Shown: piece by piece, positions 46,484 through 58,478 of the stretch | Position numbering within the stretch: the stretch's first letter is position 1 | How the letters are laid out: every line of letters starts with the position of its first letter | DNA from: Perkinsus olseni | Taxonomy: Eukaryota; Perkinsozoa; Perkinsida; Perkinsidae | Direction: 5' to 3' | Length of the DNA stretch: 64,000 nucleotides | Assembly: GCA_013115135.1 (NCBI GenBank) | Contig: JABANP010000034.1 | Location: 172,075-236,074 of the forward strand | Program-made: the position numbers and the translations under genes | The notes under the pieces: generated by a model | Seen by the model: the letters and a program-made list of their open reading frames with translations, nothing else | What the model was told of the DNA's origin: nothing | The model's database searches: none

Positions 46484-47078
46484 AACCTATAGGGATCCAG
46501 GTTGTGGTCGTGCCGGTAGCATAAAATTCCCGCGCGCCACAATCCTCAAAGCTTCGTCCGCGTGGCGCTCACGCAGGTTCAGTCCCCACCGACTGCATTC
46601 GACGTCCAACATTACAGACCATTTCCTCGCGACTCCTTCACTTTGAATTGCGCACTATGCGATTCACTCTTCTTTCTTGAACCCTCAGCTCTTATGCTCG
46701 GCAGCCCCTCTGCCAACATTTGGTTTGCGCACACATTTCCAGCCACCTTTCTCAGATAACTACGATTACTCTCAGCTCTGGAGTACTTCTCCAGCCGCGG
46801 GTGCCATATCGTTCAATTCAGCCGTATATTTGAAACGATTGGTACGTACTTTGTAATGGTTGCACGATGATGAACAGCGCCCCGTGTCACCACAAATCCA
46901 CCATTCGATGACAGTCATCATCCACTATCACGCTAAGGAATTCTTGATCCACAGCCCTCGGAACTATGGTGACTGGTGACACAGGAATTTAAATAAAGGG
47001 AGATATATAGATATCTATCTTTTTTAGCATTTCGTGTCACCAATCACCACAAGGTTTGAAGGTGCTCGTGTAATCCGC

Positions 47079-47124
47079 GGAAGGAGTGGTACAGGCATAG
47101 ATTTTTATTCGTACCACTTCTTCC
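47079..47124. other. Stem-loop with T-rich loop in the array spacer
   Basis: GGAAGGAGTGGTAC pairs with GTACCACTTCTTCC (13 Watson-Crick pairs and one G-T) around an 18-nt loop containing ATTTTTATT. The T run varies between units (4 to 7 T) while the stem is kept. Shown here for one unit; present in all. Confidence 0.55.
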
Positions 47125-47549
47125 GAGCCTCGTCTGAGAAATGCCCCCTCTGTTGACTGGGTGAATGTGCCCGAGCTCTGCTGAAGCATGGATTTATGTG
47201 GGGACAATGAATGATGAACGCGAAAGAGGGTCGCACTGTGTGAAAGGCTGTGAGTGATAAACACGAACATGAGGCGCAGATAACTTCATTCGTTGGGTTT
47301 CATGTCCGAATTTTTGTGTCGCAAATGAAGACGAAATGTATGTGCAGGTTATTTCCAGTGTAGCAGGGTGACACCGGCGCGGAGACACCGTGCGGCTGCG
47401 GTCGTGTGAAACCGTGTGGTTGCGGAGTGTCACGCACTTGCGCATGTGAACGTCTGTGATGTTGGAATGCGAAGTTGCCTTGCCGGTGAAGTCTGTGTCA
47501 AGGATACACGAGTCTGTGATCAGCGGGAAACCAGGCTCAGTCTCACATC

Positions 47550-47622
47550 TCCGATGTAGTCTAGCTGGTTAGGATTCGTGGCTTTCACCCACGCGACCGG
47601 GGTTCGAGTCCCCGCATCGGAA
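47550..47622 (+). tRNA. tRNA-Glu (TTC), unit 8
   Basis: Consensus sequence. Confidence 0.96.
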
Positions 47623-47757
47623 TCGATATGTAGATGCGTAGAGGGATGCGCACGCCTTCAATGTAGACTCACTTCGAATAGTACAAGGCTATGGGAGGTA
47701 AGTTTGAAGATGATCATCTTAATAGGTAGGAAGTTAGTGAGATCATCTATTAGGGCG

Positions 47758-47828
47758 GCATCATTGGTCTAGTGGTAGAATACAACGTTGCCATCGTTGT
47801 GACCCGAGTTCGATTCTCGGATGATGCA
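47758..47828 (+). tRNA. tRNA-Gly (GCC), unit 8
   Basis: Consensus sequence; type A block follows. Confidence 0.96.
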
Positions 47829-47980
47829 GTATTTGGACGCGTATTCACTTCCCCGCACCCCTCTGGCCAAAGTTGGTAGGGCCCCATGTTACTAGTTTGT
47901 CGAGCGGTGTCGAGGTCCTTCGGGCCCCAACTTTGTTCAGGGGGCGAAGGGGTTACGTAGGAAAGAAGGCAGATTACAGC

Positions 47981-48065
47981 AAAAGGGTCGTCACTGGCAT
48001 TCACCTTTCGGCTGCAGCCTAGCGAGCGGACCTGATATTTTACCTTGAGCCAAGATGGCTACGGT
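47981..48065 (-). ncRNA. Spliced-leader RNA gene, unit 8 copy 1
   Basis: Canonical SL exon 48044-48065; one extra T in the ATATTTTACC segment next to the donor. Confidence 0.88.
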
Positions 48066-48146
48066 AACCTATAGGGATCCAGGTTGTGGTCGTGCCGGTA
48101 GCATAAAATTCCCGCGCGCCACAATATTCAAAGCAGGTGTGACAGC

Positions 48147-48230
48147 AAAAGGGTCGTCACTGGCGTTCACCTTTCGGCTGCAGCCTAGCGAGCGGACCTG
48201 ATATTTACCTTGAGCCAAGATGGCTACGGT
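48147..48230 (-). ncRNA. Spliced-leader RNA gene, unit 8 copy 2
   Basis: Canonical SL exon 48209-48230. Confidence 0.9.
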
Positions 48231-49296
48231 AACCTATAGGGATCCAGGTTGTGGTCGTGCCGGTAGCATAAAATTCCCGCGCGCCACAATCCTCAAAGCT
48301 TCGTCCGCGTGGCGCTCACGCAGGTTCAGTCCCCACCGACTGCATTCGACGTCCAACATTACAGACCATTTCCTCGCGACTCCTTCACTTTGAATTGCGC
48401 ACTATGCGATTCACTCTTCTTTCTTGAACCCTCAGCTCTTATGCTCGGCAGCCCCTCTGCCAACATTTGGTTTGCGCACACATTTCCAGCCACCTTTCTC
48501 AGATAACTACGATTACTCTCAGCTCTGGAGTACTTCTCCAGCCGCGGGTGCCATATCGTTCAATTCAGCCGTATATTTGAAACGATTGGTACGTACTTTG
48601 TAATGGTTGCACGATGATGAACAGCGCCCCGTGTCACCACAAATCCACCATTCGATGACAGTCATCATCCACTATCACGCTAAGGAATTCTTGATCCACA
48701 GCCCTCGGAACTATGGTGACTGGTGACACAGGAATTTAAATAAAGGGAGATATATAGATATCTATCTTTTTTAGCATTTCGTGTCACCAATCACCACAAG
48801 GTTTGAAGGTGCTCGTGTAATCCGCGGAAGGAGTGGTACAGGCATAGATTTTTATTCGTACCACTTCTTCCGAGCCTCGTCTGAGAAATGCCCCCCTCTG
48901 TTGACTGGTGAATGTGCCCGAGCTCTGCTGAAGCATGGATTTATGTGGGGACAATGAATGATGAACGCGAAAGAGGGTCGCACTGTGTGAAAGGCTGTGA
49001 GTGATAAACACGAACATGAGGCGCAGATAACTTCATTCGTTGGGTTTCATGTCCGAATTTTTGTGTCGCAAATGAAGACGAAATGTATGTGCAGGTTATT
49101 TCCAGTGTAGCAGGGTGACACCGGCGCGGAGACACCGTGCGGCTGCGGTCGTGTGAAACCGTGTGGCTGCGGAGTGTCACGCACTTGCGCATGTGAACGT
49201 CTGTGATGTTGGAATGCGAAGTTGCCTTGCCGGTGAAGTCTGTGTCAAGGATACACGAGTCTGTGATCAGCGGGAAACCAGGCTCAGTCTCACATC

Positions 49297-49370
49297 TCCG
49301 ATGTAGTCTAGCTGGTTAGGATTCGTGGCTTTCACCCACGCGACCGGGGTTCGGAGTCCCCGCATCGGAA
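49297..49370 (+). tRNA. tRNA-Glu (TTC), unit 9
   Basis: Consensus with one extra G in the T-loop (GGTTCGGAGTCC), which would disturb the 7-nt loop. Confidence 0.75.
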
Positions 49371-49504
49371 TCGATATGTAGATGCGTAGAGGGATGCGCA
49401 CGCCTTCAATGTAGACTCACTTCGAATAGTACAAGGCTATGGGAGGTAAGTTTGAAGATGATCATCTTAATAGGTAGGAAGTTAGTGAGATCATCTATTA
49501 GGCG

Positions 49505-49575
49505 GCATCATTGGTCTAGTGGTAGAATACAACGTTGCCATCGTTGTGACCCGAGTTCGATTCTCGGATGATGCA
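49505..49575 (+). tRNA. tRNA-Gly (GCC), unit 9
   Basis: Consensus sequence; type A block follows. Confidence 0.96.
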
Positions 49576-49727
49576 GTATTTGGACGCGTATTCACTTCCC
49601 CGCACCCCTCTGGCCAAAGTTGGTAGGGCCCCATGTTACTAGTTTGTCGAGCGGTGTCGAGGTCCTTCGGGCCCCAACTTTGTTCAGGGGGCGAAGGGGT
49701 TACGTAGGAAAGAAGGCAGATTACAGC

Positions 49728-49811
49728 AAAAGGGTCGTCACTGGCATTCACCTTTCGGCTGCAGCCTAGCGAGCGGACCTGATATTTACCTTGAGCCAAG
49801 ATGGCTACGGT
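49728..49811 (-). ncRNA. Spliced-leader RNA gene, unit 9 copy 1
   Basis: Canonical SL exon 49790-49811. Confidence 0.9.
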
Positions 49812-49892
49812 AACCTATAGGGATCCAGGTTGTGGTCGTGCCGGTAGCATAAAATTCCCGCGCGCCACAATATTCAAAGCAGGTGTGACAGC

Positions 49893-49975
49893 AAAGGGTC
49901 GTCACTGGCGTTCACCTTTCGGCTGCAGCCTAGCGAGCGGACCTGATATTTACCTTGAGCCAAGATGGCTACGGT
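49893..49975 (-). ncRNA. Spliced-leader RNA gene, unit 9 copy 2
   Basis: Canonical SL exon 49954-49975; downstream T run shortened to three. Confidence 0.9.
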
Positions 49976-51044
49976 AACCTATAGGGATCCAGGTTGTGGT
50001 CGTGCCGGTAGCATAAAAATTCCCGCGCGCCACAATCCTCAAAGCTTCGTCCGCGTGGCGCTCACGCAGGTTCAGTCCCCACCGACTGCATTCGACGTCC
50101 AACATTACAGACCATTTCCTCGCGACTCCTTCACTTTGAATTGCGCACTATGCGATTCACTCTTCTTTCTTGAACCCTCAGCTCTTATGCTCGGCAGCCC
50201 CTCTGCCAACATTTGGTTTGCGCACACATTTCCAGCCACCTTTCTCAGATAACTACGATTACTCTCAGCTCTGGAGTACTTCTCCAGCCGCGGGTGCCAT
50301 ATCGTTCAATTCAGCCGTATATTTGAAACGATTGGTACGTACTTTGTAATGGTTGCACGATGATGAACAGCGCCCCGTGTCACCACAAATCCACCATTCG
50401 ATGACAGTCATCATCCACTATCACGCTAAGGAATTCTTGATCCACAGCCCTCGGAACTATGGTGACTGGTGACACAGGAATTTAAATAAAGGGAGATATA
50501 TAGATATCTATCTTTTTTAGCATTTCGTGTCACCAATCACCACAAGGTTTGAAGGTGCTCGTGTAATCCGCGGAAGGAGTGGTACAGGCATAGATTTTTA
50601 TTCGTACCACTTCTTCCGAGCCTCGTCTGAGAAATGCCCCCCTCTGTTGACTGGTGAATGTGCCCGAGCTCTGCTGAAGCATGGATTTATGTGGGGACAA
50701 TGAATGATGAACGCGAAAGAGGGTCGCACTGTGTGAAAGGCTGTGGAGTGATAAACACGAACATGAGGCGCAGATAACTTCATTCGTTGGGTTTCATGTC
50801 CGAATTTTTGTGTCGCAAATGAAGACGAAAATGTATGTGCAGGTTATTTCCAGTGTAGCAGGGTGACACCGGCGCGGAGACACCGTGCGGCTGCGGTCGT
50901 GTGAAACCGTGTGGCTGCGGAGTGTCACGCACTTGCGCATGTGAACGTCTGTGATGTTGGAATGCGAAGTTGCCTTGCCGGTGAAGTCTGTGTCAAGGAT
51001 ACACGAGTCTGTGATCAGCGGGAAACCAGGCTCAGTCTCACATC

Positions 51045-51117
51045 TCCGATGTAGTCTAGCTGGTTAGGATTCGTGGCTTTCACCCACGCGACCGGGGTTC
51101 GAGTCCCCGCATCGGAA
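51045..51117 (+). tRNA. tRNA-Glu (TTC), unit 10
   Basis: Consensus sequence. Confidence 0.96.
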
Positions 51118-51251
51118 TCGATATGTAGATGCGTAGAGGGATGCGCACGCCTTCAATGTAGACTCACTTCGAATAGTACAAGGCTATGGGAGGTAAGTTT
51201 GAAGATGATCATCTTAATAGGTAGGAAGTTAGTGAGATCATCTATTAGGCG

Positions 51252-51322
51252 GCATCATTGGTCTAGTGGTAGAATACAACGTTGCCATCGTTGTGACCCG
51301 AGTTCGATTCTCGGATGATGCA
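51252..51322 (+). tRNA. tRNA-Gly (GCC), unit 10
   Basis: Consensus sequence; type A block follows. Confidence 0.96.
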
Positions 51323-51473
51323 GTATTTGACGCGTATTCACTTCCCCGCACCCCTCTGGCCAAAGTTGGTAGGGCCCCATGTTACTAGTTTGTCGAGCGG
51401 TGTCGAGGTCCTTCGGGCCCCAACTTTGTTCAGGGGGCGAAGGGGTTACGTAGGAAAGAAGGCAGATTACAGC

Positions 51474-51557
51474 AAAAGGGTCGTCACTGGCATTCACCTT
51501 TCGGCTGCAGCCTAGCGAGCGGACCTGATATTTACCTTGAGCCAAGATGGCTACGGT
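51474..51557 (-). ncRNA. Spliced-leader RNA gene, unit 10 copy 1
   Basis: Canonical SL exon 51536-51557. Confidence 0.9.
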
Positions 51558-51638
51558 AACCTATAGGGATCCAGGTTGTGGTCGTGCCGGTAGCATAAAA
51601 TTCCCGCGCGCCACAATATTCAAAGCAGGTGTGACAGC

Positions 51639-51722
51639 AAAAGGGTCGTCACTGGCGTTCACCTTTCGGCTGCAGCCTAGCGAGCGGACCTGATATTTAC
51701 CTTGAGCCAAGATGGCTACGGT
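51639..51722 (-). ncRNA. Spliced-leader RNA gene, unit 10 copy 2
   Basis: Canonical SL exon 51701-51722. Confidence 0.9.
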
Positions 51723-52790
51723 AACCTATAGGGATCCAGGTTGTGGTCGTGCCGGTAGCATAAAATTCCCGCGCGCCACAATCCTCAAAGCTTCGTCCGC
51801 GTGGCGCTCACGCAGGTTCAGTCCCCACCGACTGCATTCGACGTCCAACATTACAGACCATTTCCTCGCGACTCCTTCACTTTGAATTGCGCACTATGCG
51901 ATTCACTCTTCTTTCTTGAACCCTCAGCTCTTATGCTCGGCAGCCCCTCTGCCAACATTTGGTTTGCGCACACATTTCCAGCCACCTTTCTCAGATAACT
52001 ACGATTACTCTCAGCTCTGGAGTACTTCTCCAGCCGCGGGTGCCATATCGTTCAATTCAGCCGTATATTTGAAACGATTGGTACGTACTTTGTAATGGTT
52101 GCACGATGATGAACAGCGCCCCGTGTCACCACAAATCCACCATTCGATGACAGTCATCATCCACTATCACGCTAAGGAATTCTTGATCCACAGCCCTCGG
52201 AACTATGGTGACTGGTGACACAGGAATTTAAATAAAGGGAGATATATAGATATCTATCTTTTTTAGCATTTCGTGTCACCAATCACCACAAGGTTTGAAG
52301 GTGCTCGTGTAATCCGCGGAAGGAGTGGTACAGGCATAGATTTTTTTATTCGTACCACTTCTTCCGAGCCTCGTCTGAGAAATGCCCCCTCTGTTGACTG
52401 GGTGAATGTGCCCGAGCTCTGCTGAAGCATGGATTTATGTGGGGACAATGAATGATGAACGCGAAAGAGGGTCGCACTGTGTGAAAGGCTGTGAGTGATA
52501 AACACGAACATGAGGCGCAGATAACTTCATTCGTTGGGTTTCATGTCCGAATTTTTGTGTCGCAAATGAAGACGAAATGTATGTGCAGGTTATTTCCAGT
52601 GTAGCAGGGTGACACCGGCGCGGAGACACCGTGCGGCTGCGGTCGTGTGAAACCGTGTGGCTGCGGAGTGTCACGCACTTGCGCATGTGAACGTCTGTGA
52701 TGTTGGAATGCGAAGTTGCCTTGCCGGTGAAGTCTGTGTCAAGGATACACGAGTCTGTGATCAGCGGGAAACCAGGCTCAGTCTCACATC

Positions 52791-52863
52791 TCCGATGTAG
52801 TCTAGCTGGTTAGGATTCGTGGCTTTCACCCACGCGACCGGGGTTCGAGTCCCCGCATCGGAA
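52791..52863 (+). tRNA. tRNA-Glu (TTC), unit 11
   Basis: Consensus sequence. Confidence 0.96.
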
Positions 52864-52997
52864 TCGATATGTAGATGCGTAGAGGGATGCGCACGCCTTC
52901 AATGTAGACTCACTTCGAATAGTACAAGGCTATGGGAGGTAAGTTTGAAGATGATCATCTTAATAGGTAGGAAGTTAGTGAGATCATCTATTAGGCG

Positions 52998-53068
52998 GCA
53001 TCATTGGTCTAGTGGTAGAATACAACGTTGCCATCGTTGTGACCCGAGTTCGATTCTCGGATGATGCA
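52998..53068 (+). tRNA. tRNA-Gly (GCC), unit 11
   Basis: Consensus sequence; type A block follows. Confidence 0.96.
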
Positions 53069-53220
53069 GTATTTGGACGCGTATTCACTTCCCCGCACCC
53101 CTCTGGCCAAAGTTGGTAGGGCCCCATGTTACTAGTTTGTCGAGCGGTGTCGAGGTCCTTCGGGCCCCAACTTTGTTCAGGGGGCGAAGGGGTTACGTAG
53201 GAAAGAAGGCAGATTACAGC

Positions 53221-53304
53221 AAAAGGGTCGTCACTGGCATTCACCTTTCGGCTGCAGCCTAGCGAGCGGACCTGATATTTACCTTGAGCCAAGATGGCTA
53301 CGGT
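53221..53304 (-). ncRNA. Spliced-leader RNA gene, unit 11 copy 1
   Basis: Canonical SL exon 53283-53304. Confidence 0.9.
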
Positions 53305-53385
53305 AACCTATAGGGATCCAGGTTGTGGTCGTGCCGGTAGCATAAAATTCCCGCGCGCCACAATATTCAAAGCAGGTGTGACAGC

Positions 53386-53469
53386 AAAAGGGTCGTCACT
53401 GGCGTTCACCTTTCGGCTGCAGCCTAGCGAGCGGACCTGATATTTACCTTGAGCCAAGATGGCTACGGT
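53386..53469 (-). ncRNA. Spliced-leader RNA gene, unit 11 copy 2
   Basis: Canonical SL exon 53448-53469. Confidence 0.9.
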
Positions 53470-54539
53470 AACCTATAGGGATCCAGGTTGTGGTCGTGCC
53501 GGTAGCATAAAATTCCCGCGCGCCACAATCCTCAAAGCTTCGTCCGCGTGGCGCTCACGCAGGTTCAGTCCCCACCGACTGCATTCGACGTCCAACATTA
53601 CAGACCATTTCCTCGCGACTCCTTCACTTTGAATTGCGCACTATGCGATTCACTCTTCTTTCTTGAACCCTCAGCTCTTATGCTCGGCAGCCCCTCTGCC
53701 AACATTTGGTTTGCGCACACATTTCCAGCCACCTTTCTCAGATAACTACGATTACTCTCAGCTCTGGAGTACTTCTCCAGCCGCGGGTGCCATATCGTTC
53801 AATTCAGCCGTATATTTGAAACGATTGGTACGTACTTTGTAATGGTTGCACGATGATGAACAGCGCCCCGTGTCACCACAAATCCACCATTCGATGACAG
53901 TCATCATCCACTATCACGCTAAGGAATTCTTGATCCACAGCCCTCGGAACTATGGTGACTGGTGACACAGGAATTTAAATAAAGGGAGATATATAGATAT
54001 CTATCTTTTTTAGCATTTCGTGTCACCAATCACCACAAGGTTTGAAGGTGCTCGTGTAATCCGCGGAAGGAGTGGTACAGGCATAGATTTTTTTATTCGT
54101 ACCACTTCTTCCGAGCCTCGTCTGAGAAATGCCCCCTCTGTTGACTGGGTGAATGTGCCCCGGAGCTCTGCTGGAAGCATGGATTTATGTGGGGACAATG
54201 AATGATGAACGCGAAAGAGGGTCGCACTGTGTGAAAGGCTGTGAGTGATAAACACGAACATGAGGCGCAGATAACTTCATTCGTTGGGTTTCATGTCCGA
54301 ATTTTTGTGTCGCAATGAAGACGAAATGTATGTGCAGGTTATTTCCAGTGTAGCAGGGTGACACCGGCGCGGAGACACCGTGCGGCTGCGGTCGTGTGAA
54401 ACCGTGTGGCTGCGGAGTGTCACGCACTTGCGCATGTGAACGTCTGTGATGTTGGAATGCGAAGTTGCCTTGCCGGTGAAGTCTGTGTCAAGGATACACG
54501 AGTCTGTGATCAGCGGGAAACCAGGCTCAGTCTCACATC

Positions 54540-54612
54540 TCCGATGTAGTCTAGCTGGTTAGGATTCGTGGCTTTCACCCACGCGACCGGGGTTCGAGTC
54601 CCCGCATCGGAA
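54540..54612 (+). tRNA. tRNA-Glu (TTC), unit 12
   Basis: Consensus sequence. Confidence 0.96.
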
Positions 54613-54746
54613 TCGATATGTAGATGCGTAGAGGGATGCGCACGCCTTCAATGTAGACTCACTTCGAATAGTACAAGGCTATGGGAGGTAAGTTTGAAGA
54701 TGATCATCTTAATAGGTAGGAAGTTAGTGAGATCATCTATTAGGCG

Positions 54747-54817
54747 GCATCATTGGTCTAGTGGTAGAATACAACGTTGCCATCGTTGTGACCCGAGTTC
54801 GATTCTCGGATGATGCA
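54747..54817 (+). tRNA. tRNA-Gly (GCC), unit 12
   Basis: Consensus sequence; a type B block follows directly (GTTTTCTCGCG after the discriminator base). Confidence 0.96.
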
Positions 54818-54857
54818 GTTTTCTCGCGTACGTCTGCCATACTGCTGCTTCTGCAGA

Positions 54858-54958
54858 CCGTCCCCACTTCCACGGACAATGTTGGGTGCTCCACTTCTGT
54901 CGGTTGATGCCTCCACTAGCTTCAACTTTGTTCAGGGGAACGGGGTATAGTGGGACGG
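54858..54958. other. Type B hairpin block between tRNA-Gly and SL RNA
   Basis: The sequence differs from type A over most of its length but keeps CAACTTTGTTCAGGGG in the 3' half. It can also close into a long hairpin: CCGTCCCCACTTCC near the start faces GTGGGACGG at the end, with the GGGGAACGGGG segment inside. Units 1, 4, 12 and 14 carry this type. Confidence 0.5.
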
Positions 54959-54974
54959 GTGAGTGAGCATGGAT

Positions 54975-55058
54975 AAAAGGGTCGTCACTGGCATTCACCT
55001 TCCGGCTGCAGCTCAGGGAGCGGACCTGATATTTACCTTGAGCCAAGACGGCTACGGT
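54975..55058 (-). ncRNA. Variant spliced-leader RNA gene, unit 12 copy 1
   Basis: SL exon 55037-55058 carries A to G at exon position 10 (CCGTAGCCGTCTTGGCTCA), inside the Sm-like motif. The upstream region is also the diverged type B form (plus-strand TGACCTATGACGGTCCAGG). Confidence 0.8.
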
Positions 55059-55140
55059 GACCTATGACGGTCCAGGTTGCCGTCGTGTCGGTAGCATAAA
55101 AATTCCCGCGCGCCACAATATTCAAAGCAGGTGTGACAGC

Positions 55141-55224
55141 AAAAGGGTCGTCACTGGCGTTCACCTTTCGGCTGCAGCCTAGCGAGCGGACCTGATATTT
55201 ACCTTGAGCCAAGATGGCTACGGT
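55141..55224 (-). ncRNA. Spliced-leader RNA gene, unit 12 copy 2
   Basis: Canonical SL exon 55203-55224. Confidence 0.9.
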
Positions 55225-56291
55225 AACCTATAGGGATCCAGGTTGTGGTCGTGCCGGTAGCATAAAAATTCCCGCGCGCCACAATCCTCAAAAGCTTCGT
55301 CCGCGTGGCGCTCACGCAGGTTCAGTCCCCACCGACTGCATTCGACGTCCAACATTACAGACCATTTCCTCGCGACTCCTTCACTTTGAATTGCGCACTA
55401 TGCGATTCACTCTTCTTTCTTGAACCCTCAGCTCTTATGCTCGGCAGCCCCTCTGCCAACATTTGGTTTTGCGCACACATTTCCAGCCACCTTTCTCAGA
55501 TAACTACGATTACTCTCAGCTCTGGAGTACTTCTCCAGCCGCGGGTGCCATATCGTTCAATTCAGCCGTATATTTGAAACGATTGGTACGTACTTTGTAA
55601 TGGTTGCACGATGATGAACAGCGCCCCGTGTCACCACAAATCCACCATTCGATGACAGTCATCATCCACTATCACGCTAAGGAATTCTTGATCCACAGCC
55701 CTCGGAACTATGGTGACTGGTGACACAGGAATTTAAATAAAGGGAGATATATAGATATCTATCTTTTTTAGCATTTCGTGTCACCAATCACCACAAGGTT
55801 TGAAGGTGCTCGTGTAATCCGCGGAAGGAGTGGTACAGGCATAGATTTTTATTCGTACCACTTCTTCCGAGCCTCGTCTGAGAAATGCCCCCCTCTGTTG
55901 ACTGGTGAATGTGCCCGAGCTCTGCTGAAGCATGGATTTATGTGGGGACAATGAATGATGAACGCGAAAGAGGGTCGCACTGTGTGAAAGGCTGTGAGTG
56001 ATAAACACGAACATGAGGCGCAGATAACTTCATTCGTTGGGTTTCATGTCCGAATTTTGTGTCGCAATGAAGACGAAATGTATGTGCAGGTTATTTCCAG
56101 TGTAGCAGGGTGACACCGGCGCGGAGACACCGTGCGGCTGCGGTCGTGTGAAACCGTGTGGCTGCGGAGTGTCACGCACTTGCGCATGTGAACGTCTGTG
56201 ATGTTGGAATGCGAAGTTGCCTTGCCGGTGAAGTCTGTGTCAAGGATACACGAGTCTGTGATCAGCGGGAAACCAGGCTCAGTCTCACATC

Positions 56292-56364
56292 TCCGATGTA
56301 GTCTAGCTGGTTAGGATTCGTGGCTTTCACCCACGCGACCGGGGTTCGAGTCCCCGCATCGGAA
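56292..56364 (+). tRNA. tRNA-Glu (TTC), unit 13
   Basis: Consensus sequence. Confidence 0.96.
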
Positions 56365-56498
56365 TCGATATGTAGATGCGTAGAGGGATGCGCACGCCTT
56401 CAATGTAGACTCACTTCGAATAGTACAAGGCTATGGGAGGTAAGTTTGAAGATGATCATCTTAATAGGTAGGAAGTTAGTGAGATCATCTATTAGGCG

Positions 56499-56569
56499 GC
56501 ATCATTGGTCTAGTGGTAGAATACAACGTTGCCATCGTTGTGACCCGAGTTCGATTCTCGGATGATGCA
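56499..56569 (+). tRNA. tRNA-Gly (GCC), unit 13
   Basis: Consensus sequence; the type A block that follows (to about 56760) contains several small indels unlike its neighbours. Confidence 0.95.
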
Positions 56570-56720
56570 GTATTTGGACGCGTATTCACTCCCCGCACCT
56601 CCGGCCAAAGTTGGTAGGGCCCCATGTTACTAGTTTGTCGAGCGGTGTCGAGGTCCTTCCGGGCTCCCAACTTTGTTCAGGGGGCGAAGGGGTTACGTGG
56701 GACAGAAGGCAGATTACAGC

Positions 56721-56804
56721 AAAGGGTCGTCACTGGCATTCACCTTCGGCTGCAGCCTCAGCGAGCGGACCTGATATTTACCTTGGAGCCAAGATGGCTA
56801 CGGT
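56721..56804 (-). ncRNA. Spliced-leader RNA gene, unit 13 copy 1
   Basis: SL exon 56782-56804 with the same extra base near its 3' end as the copy at 44549-44571. Confidence 0.75.
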
Positions 56805-56887
56805 AACCTATAGGGATCCAGGTTGTGGTCGTGCCGGTAGCATAAAAAATTCCCGCGCGCCACAATATTCAAAGCAGGTGTGACAGC

Positions 56888-56971
56888 AAAGGGTCGTCAC
56901 TGGCGTTCACCTTTCGGCTGCAGCCTAGCGAGCGGACCTGATATTTTACCTTGAGCCAAGATGGCTACGGT
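56888..56971 (-). ncRNA. Spliced-leader RNA gene, unit 13 copy 2
   Basis: Canonical SL exon 56950-56971. Confidence 0.9.
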
Positions 56972-58037
56972 AACCTATAGGGATCCAGGTTGTGGTCGTG
57001 CCGGTAGCATAAAAATTCCCGCGCGCCACAATCCTCAAAGCTTCGTCCGCGTGGCGCTCACGCAGGTTCAGTCCCCACCGACTGCATTCGACGTCCAACA
57101 TTACAGACCATTTCCTCGCGACTCCTTCACTTTGAATTGCGCACTATGCGATTCACTCTTCTTTCTTGAACCCTCAGCTCTTATGCTCGGCAGCCCCTCT
57201 GCCAACATTTGGTTTTGCGCACACATTTCCAGCCACCTTTCTCAGATAACTACGATTACTCTCAGCTCTGGAGTACTTCTCCAGCCGCGGGTGCCATATC
57301 GTTCAATTCAGCCGTATATTTGAAACGATTGGTACGTACTTTGTAATGGTTGCACGATGATGAACAGCGCCCCGTGTCACCACAAATCCACCATTCGATG
57401 ACAGTCATCATCCACTATCACGCTAAGGAATTCTTGATCCACAGCCCTCGGAACTATGGTGACTGGTGACACAGGAATTTAAATAAAGGGAGATATATAG
57501 ATATCTATCTTTTTAGCATTTCGTGTCACCAATCACCACAAGGTTTGAAGGTGCTCGTGTAATCCGCGGAAGGAGTGGGTACAGGCATAGATTTTTTATT
57601 CGTACCACTTCTTCCGAGCCTCGTCTGAGAAATGCCCCCTCTGTTGACTGGTGAATGTGCCCGAGCTCTGCTGAAGCATGGATTTATGTGGGGACAATGA
57701 ATGATGAACGCGAAAGAGGGTCGCACTGTGTGAAAGGCTGTGAGTGATAAACACGAACATGAGGCGCAGATAACTTCATTCGTTGGGTTTCATGTCCGAA
57801 TTTTGTGTCGCAATGAAGACGAAATGTATGTGCAGGTTATTTCCAGTGTAGCAGGGTGACACCGGCGCGGAGACACCGTGCGGCTGCGGTCGTGTGAAAC
57901 CGTGTGGCTGCGGAGTGTCACGCACTTGCGCATGTGAACGTCTGTGATGTTGGAATGCGAAGTTGCCTTGCCGGTGAAGTCTGTGTCAAGGATACACGAG
58001 TCTGTGATCAGCGGGAAACCAGGCTCAGTCTCACATC

Positions 58038-58110
58038 TCCGATGTAGTCTAGCTGGTTAGGATTCGTGGCTCTCACCCACGCGACCGGGGTTCGAGTCCC
58101 CGCATCGGAA
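58038..58110 (+). tRNA. tRNA-Glu with CTC anticodon, unit 14
   Basis: Identical to the consensus except for one T to C change in the anticodon loop (CTCTCAC), giving anticodon CTC. It lies in the clean part of the array, so a real isoacceptor is likely. Confidence 0.92.
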
Positions 58111-58247
58111 TCGATATGTAGATGCGTAGAGGGATGCGCACGCCTTCAATGTAGACTCACTTCGAATAGTACAAGGCTATGGGAGGTAAGTTTGAAGATG
58201 ATCATCTTAATAGGGTAGGGAAGTTAGTGAGATCATCTATTAGGGCG

Positions 58248-58318
58248 GCATCATTGGTCTAGTGGTAGAATACAACGTTGCCATCGTTGTGACCCGAGTT
58301 CGATTCTCGGATGATGCA
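58248..58318 (+). tRNA. tRNA-Gly (GCC), unit 14
   Basis: Consensus sequence; type B block follows. Confidence 0.96.
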
Positions 58319-58478
58319 GTTTTCTCGCGTACGTCTGCCATACTGCTGCTTCTGCAGACCGTCCCCACTTCCCCACGGACAATGTTGGGTGCTCCACTTC
58401 TGTCGGTTGATGCCTCCACTAGCTTCAACTTTGTTCAGGGGGAACGGGGTATAGTGGGACGGGTGAGTGAGCATGGAT

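Noticed and set aside
46860..46925. Box C/D snoRNA suggested by GATGATGA near 46866
   Set aside because: No CTGA D box at a plausible distance and no terminal stem.
45877..47549. 5S rRNA, U6 or U2 snRNA inside the array unit
   Set aside because: I looked for the conserved 5S core, the U6 ACAGAGA region and the U2 branch-site region on both strands and saw none. A covariance-model search could still find divergent forms.
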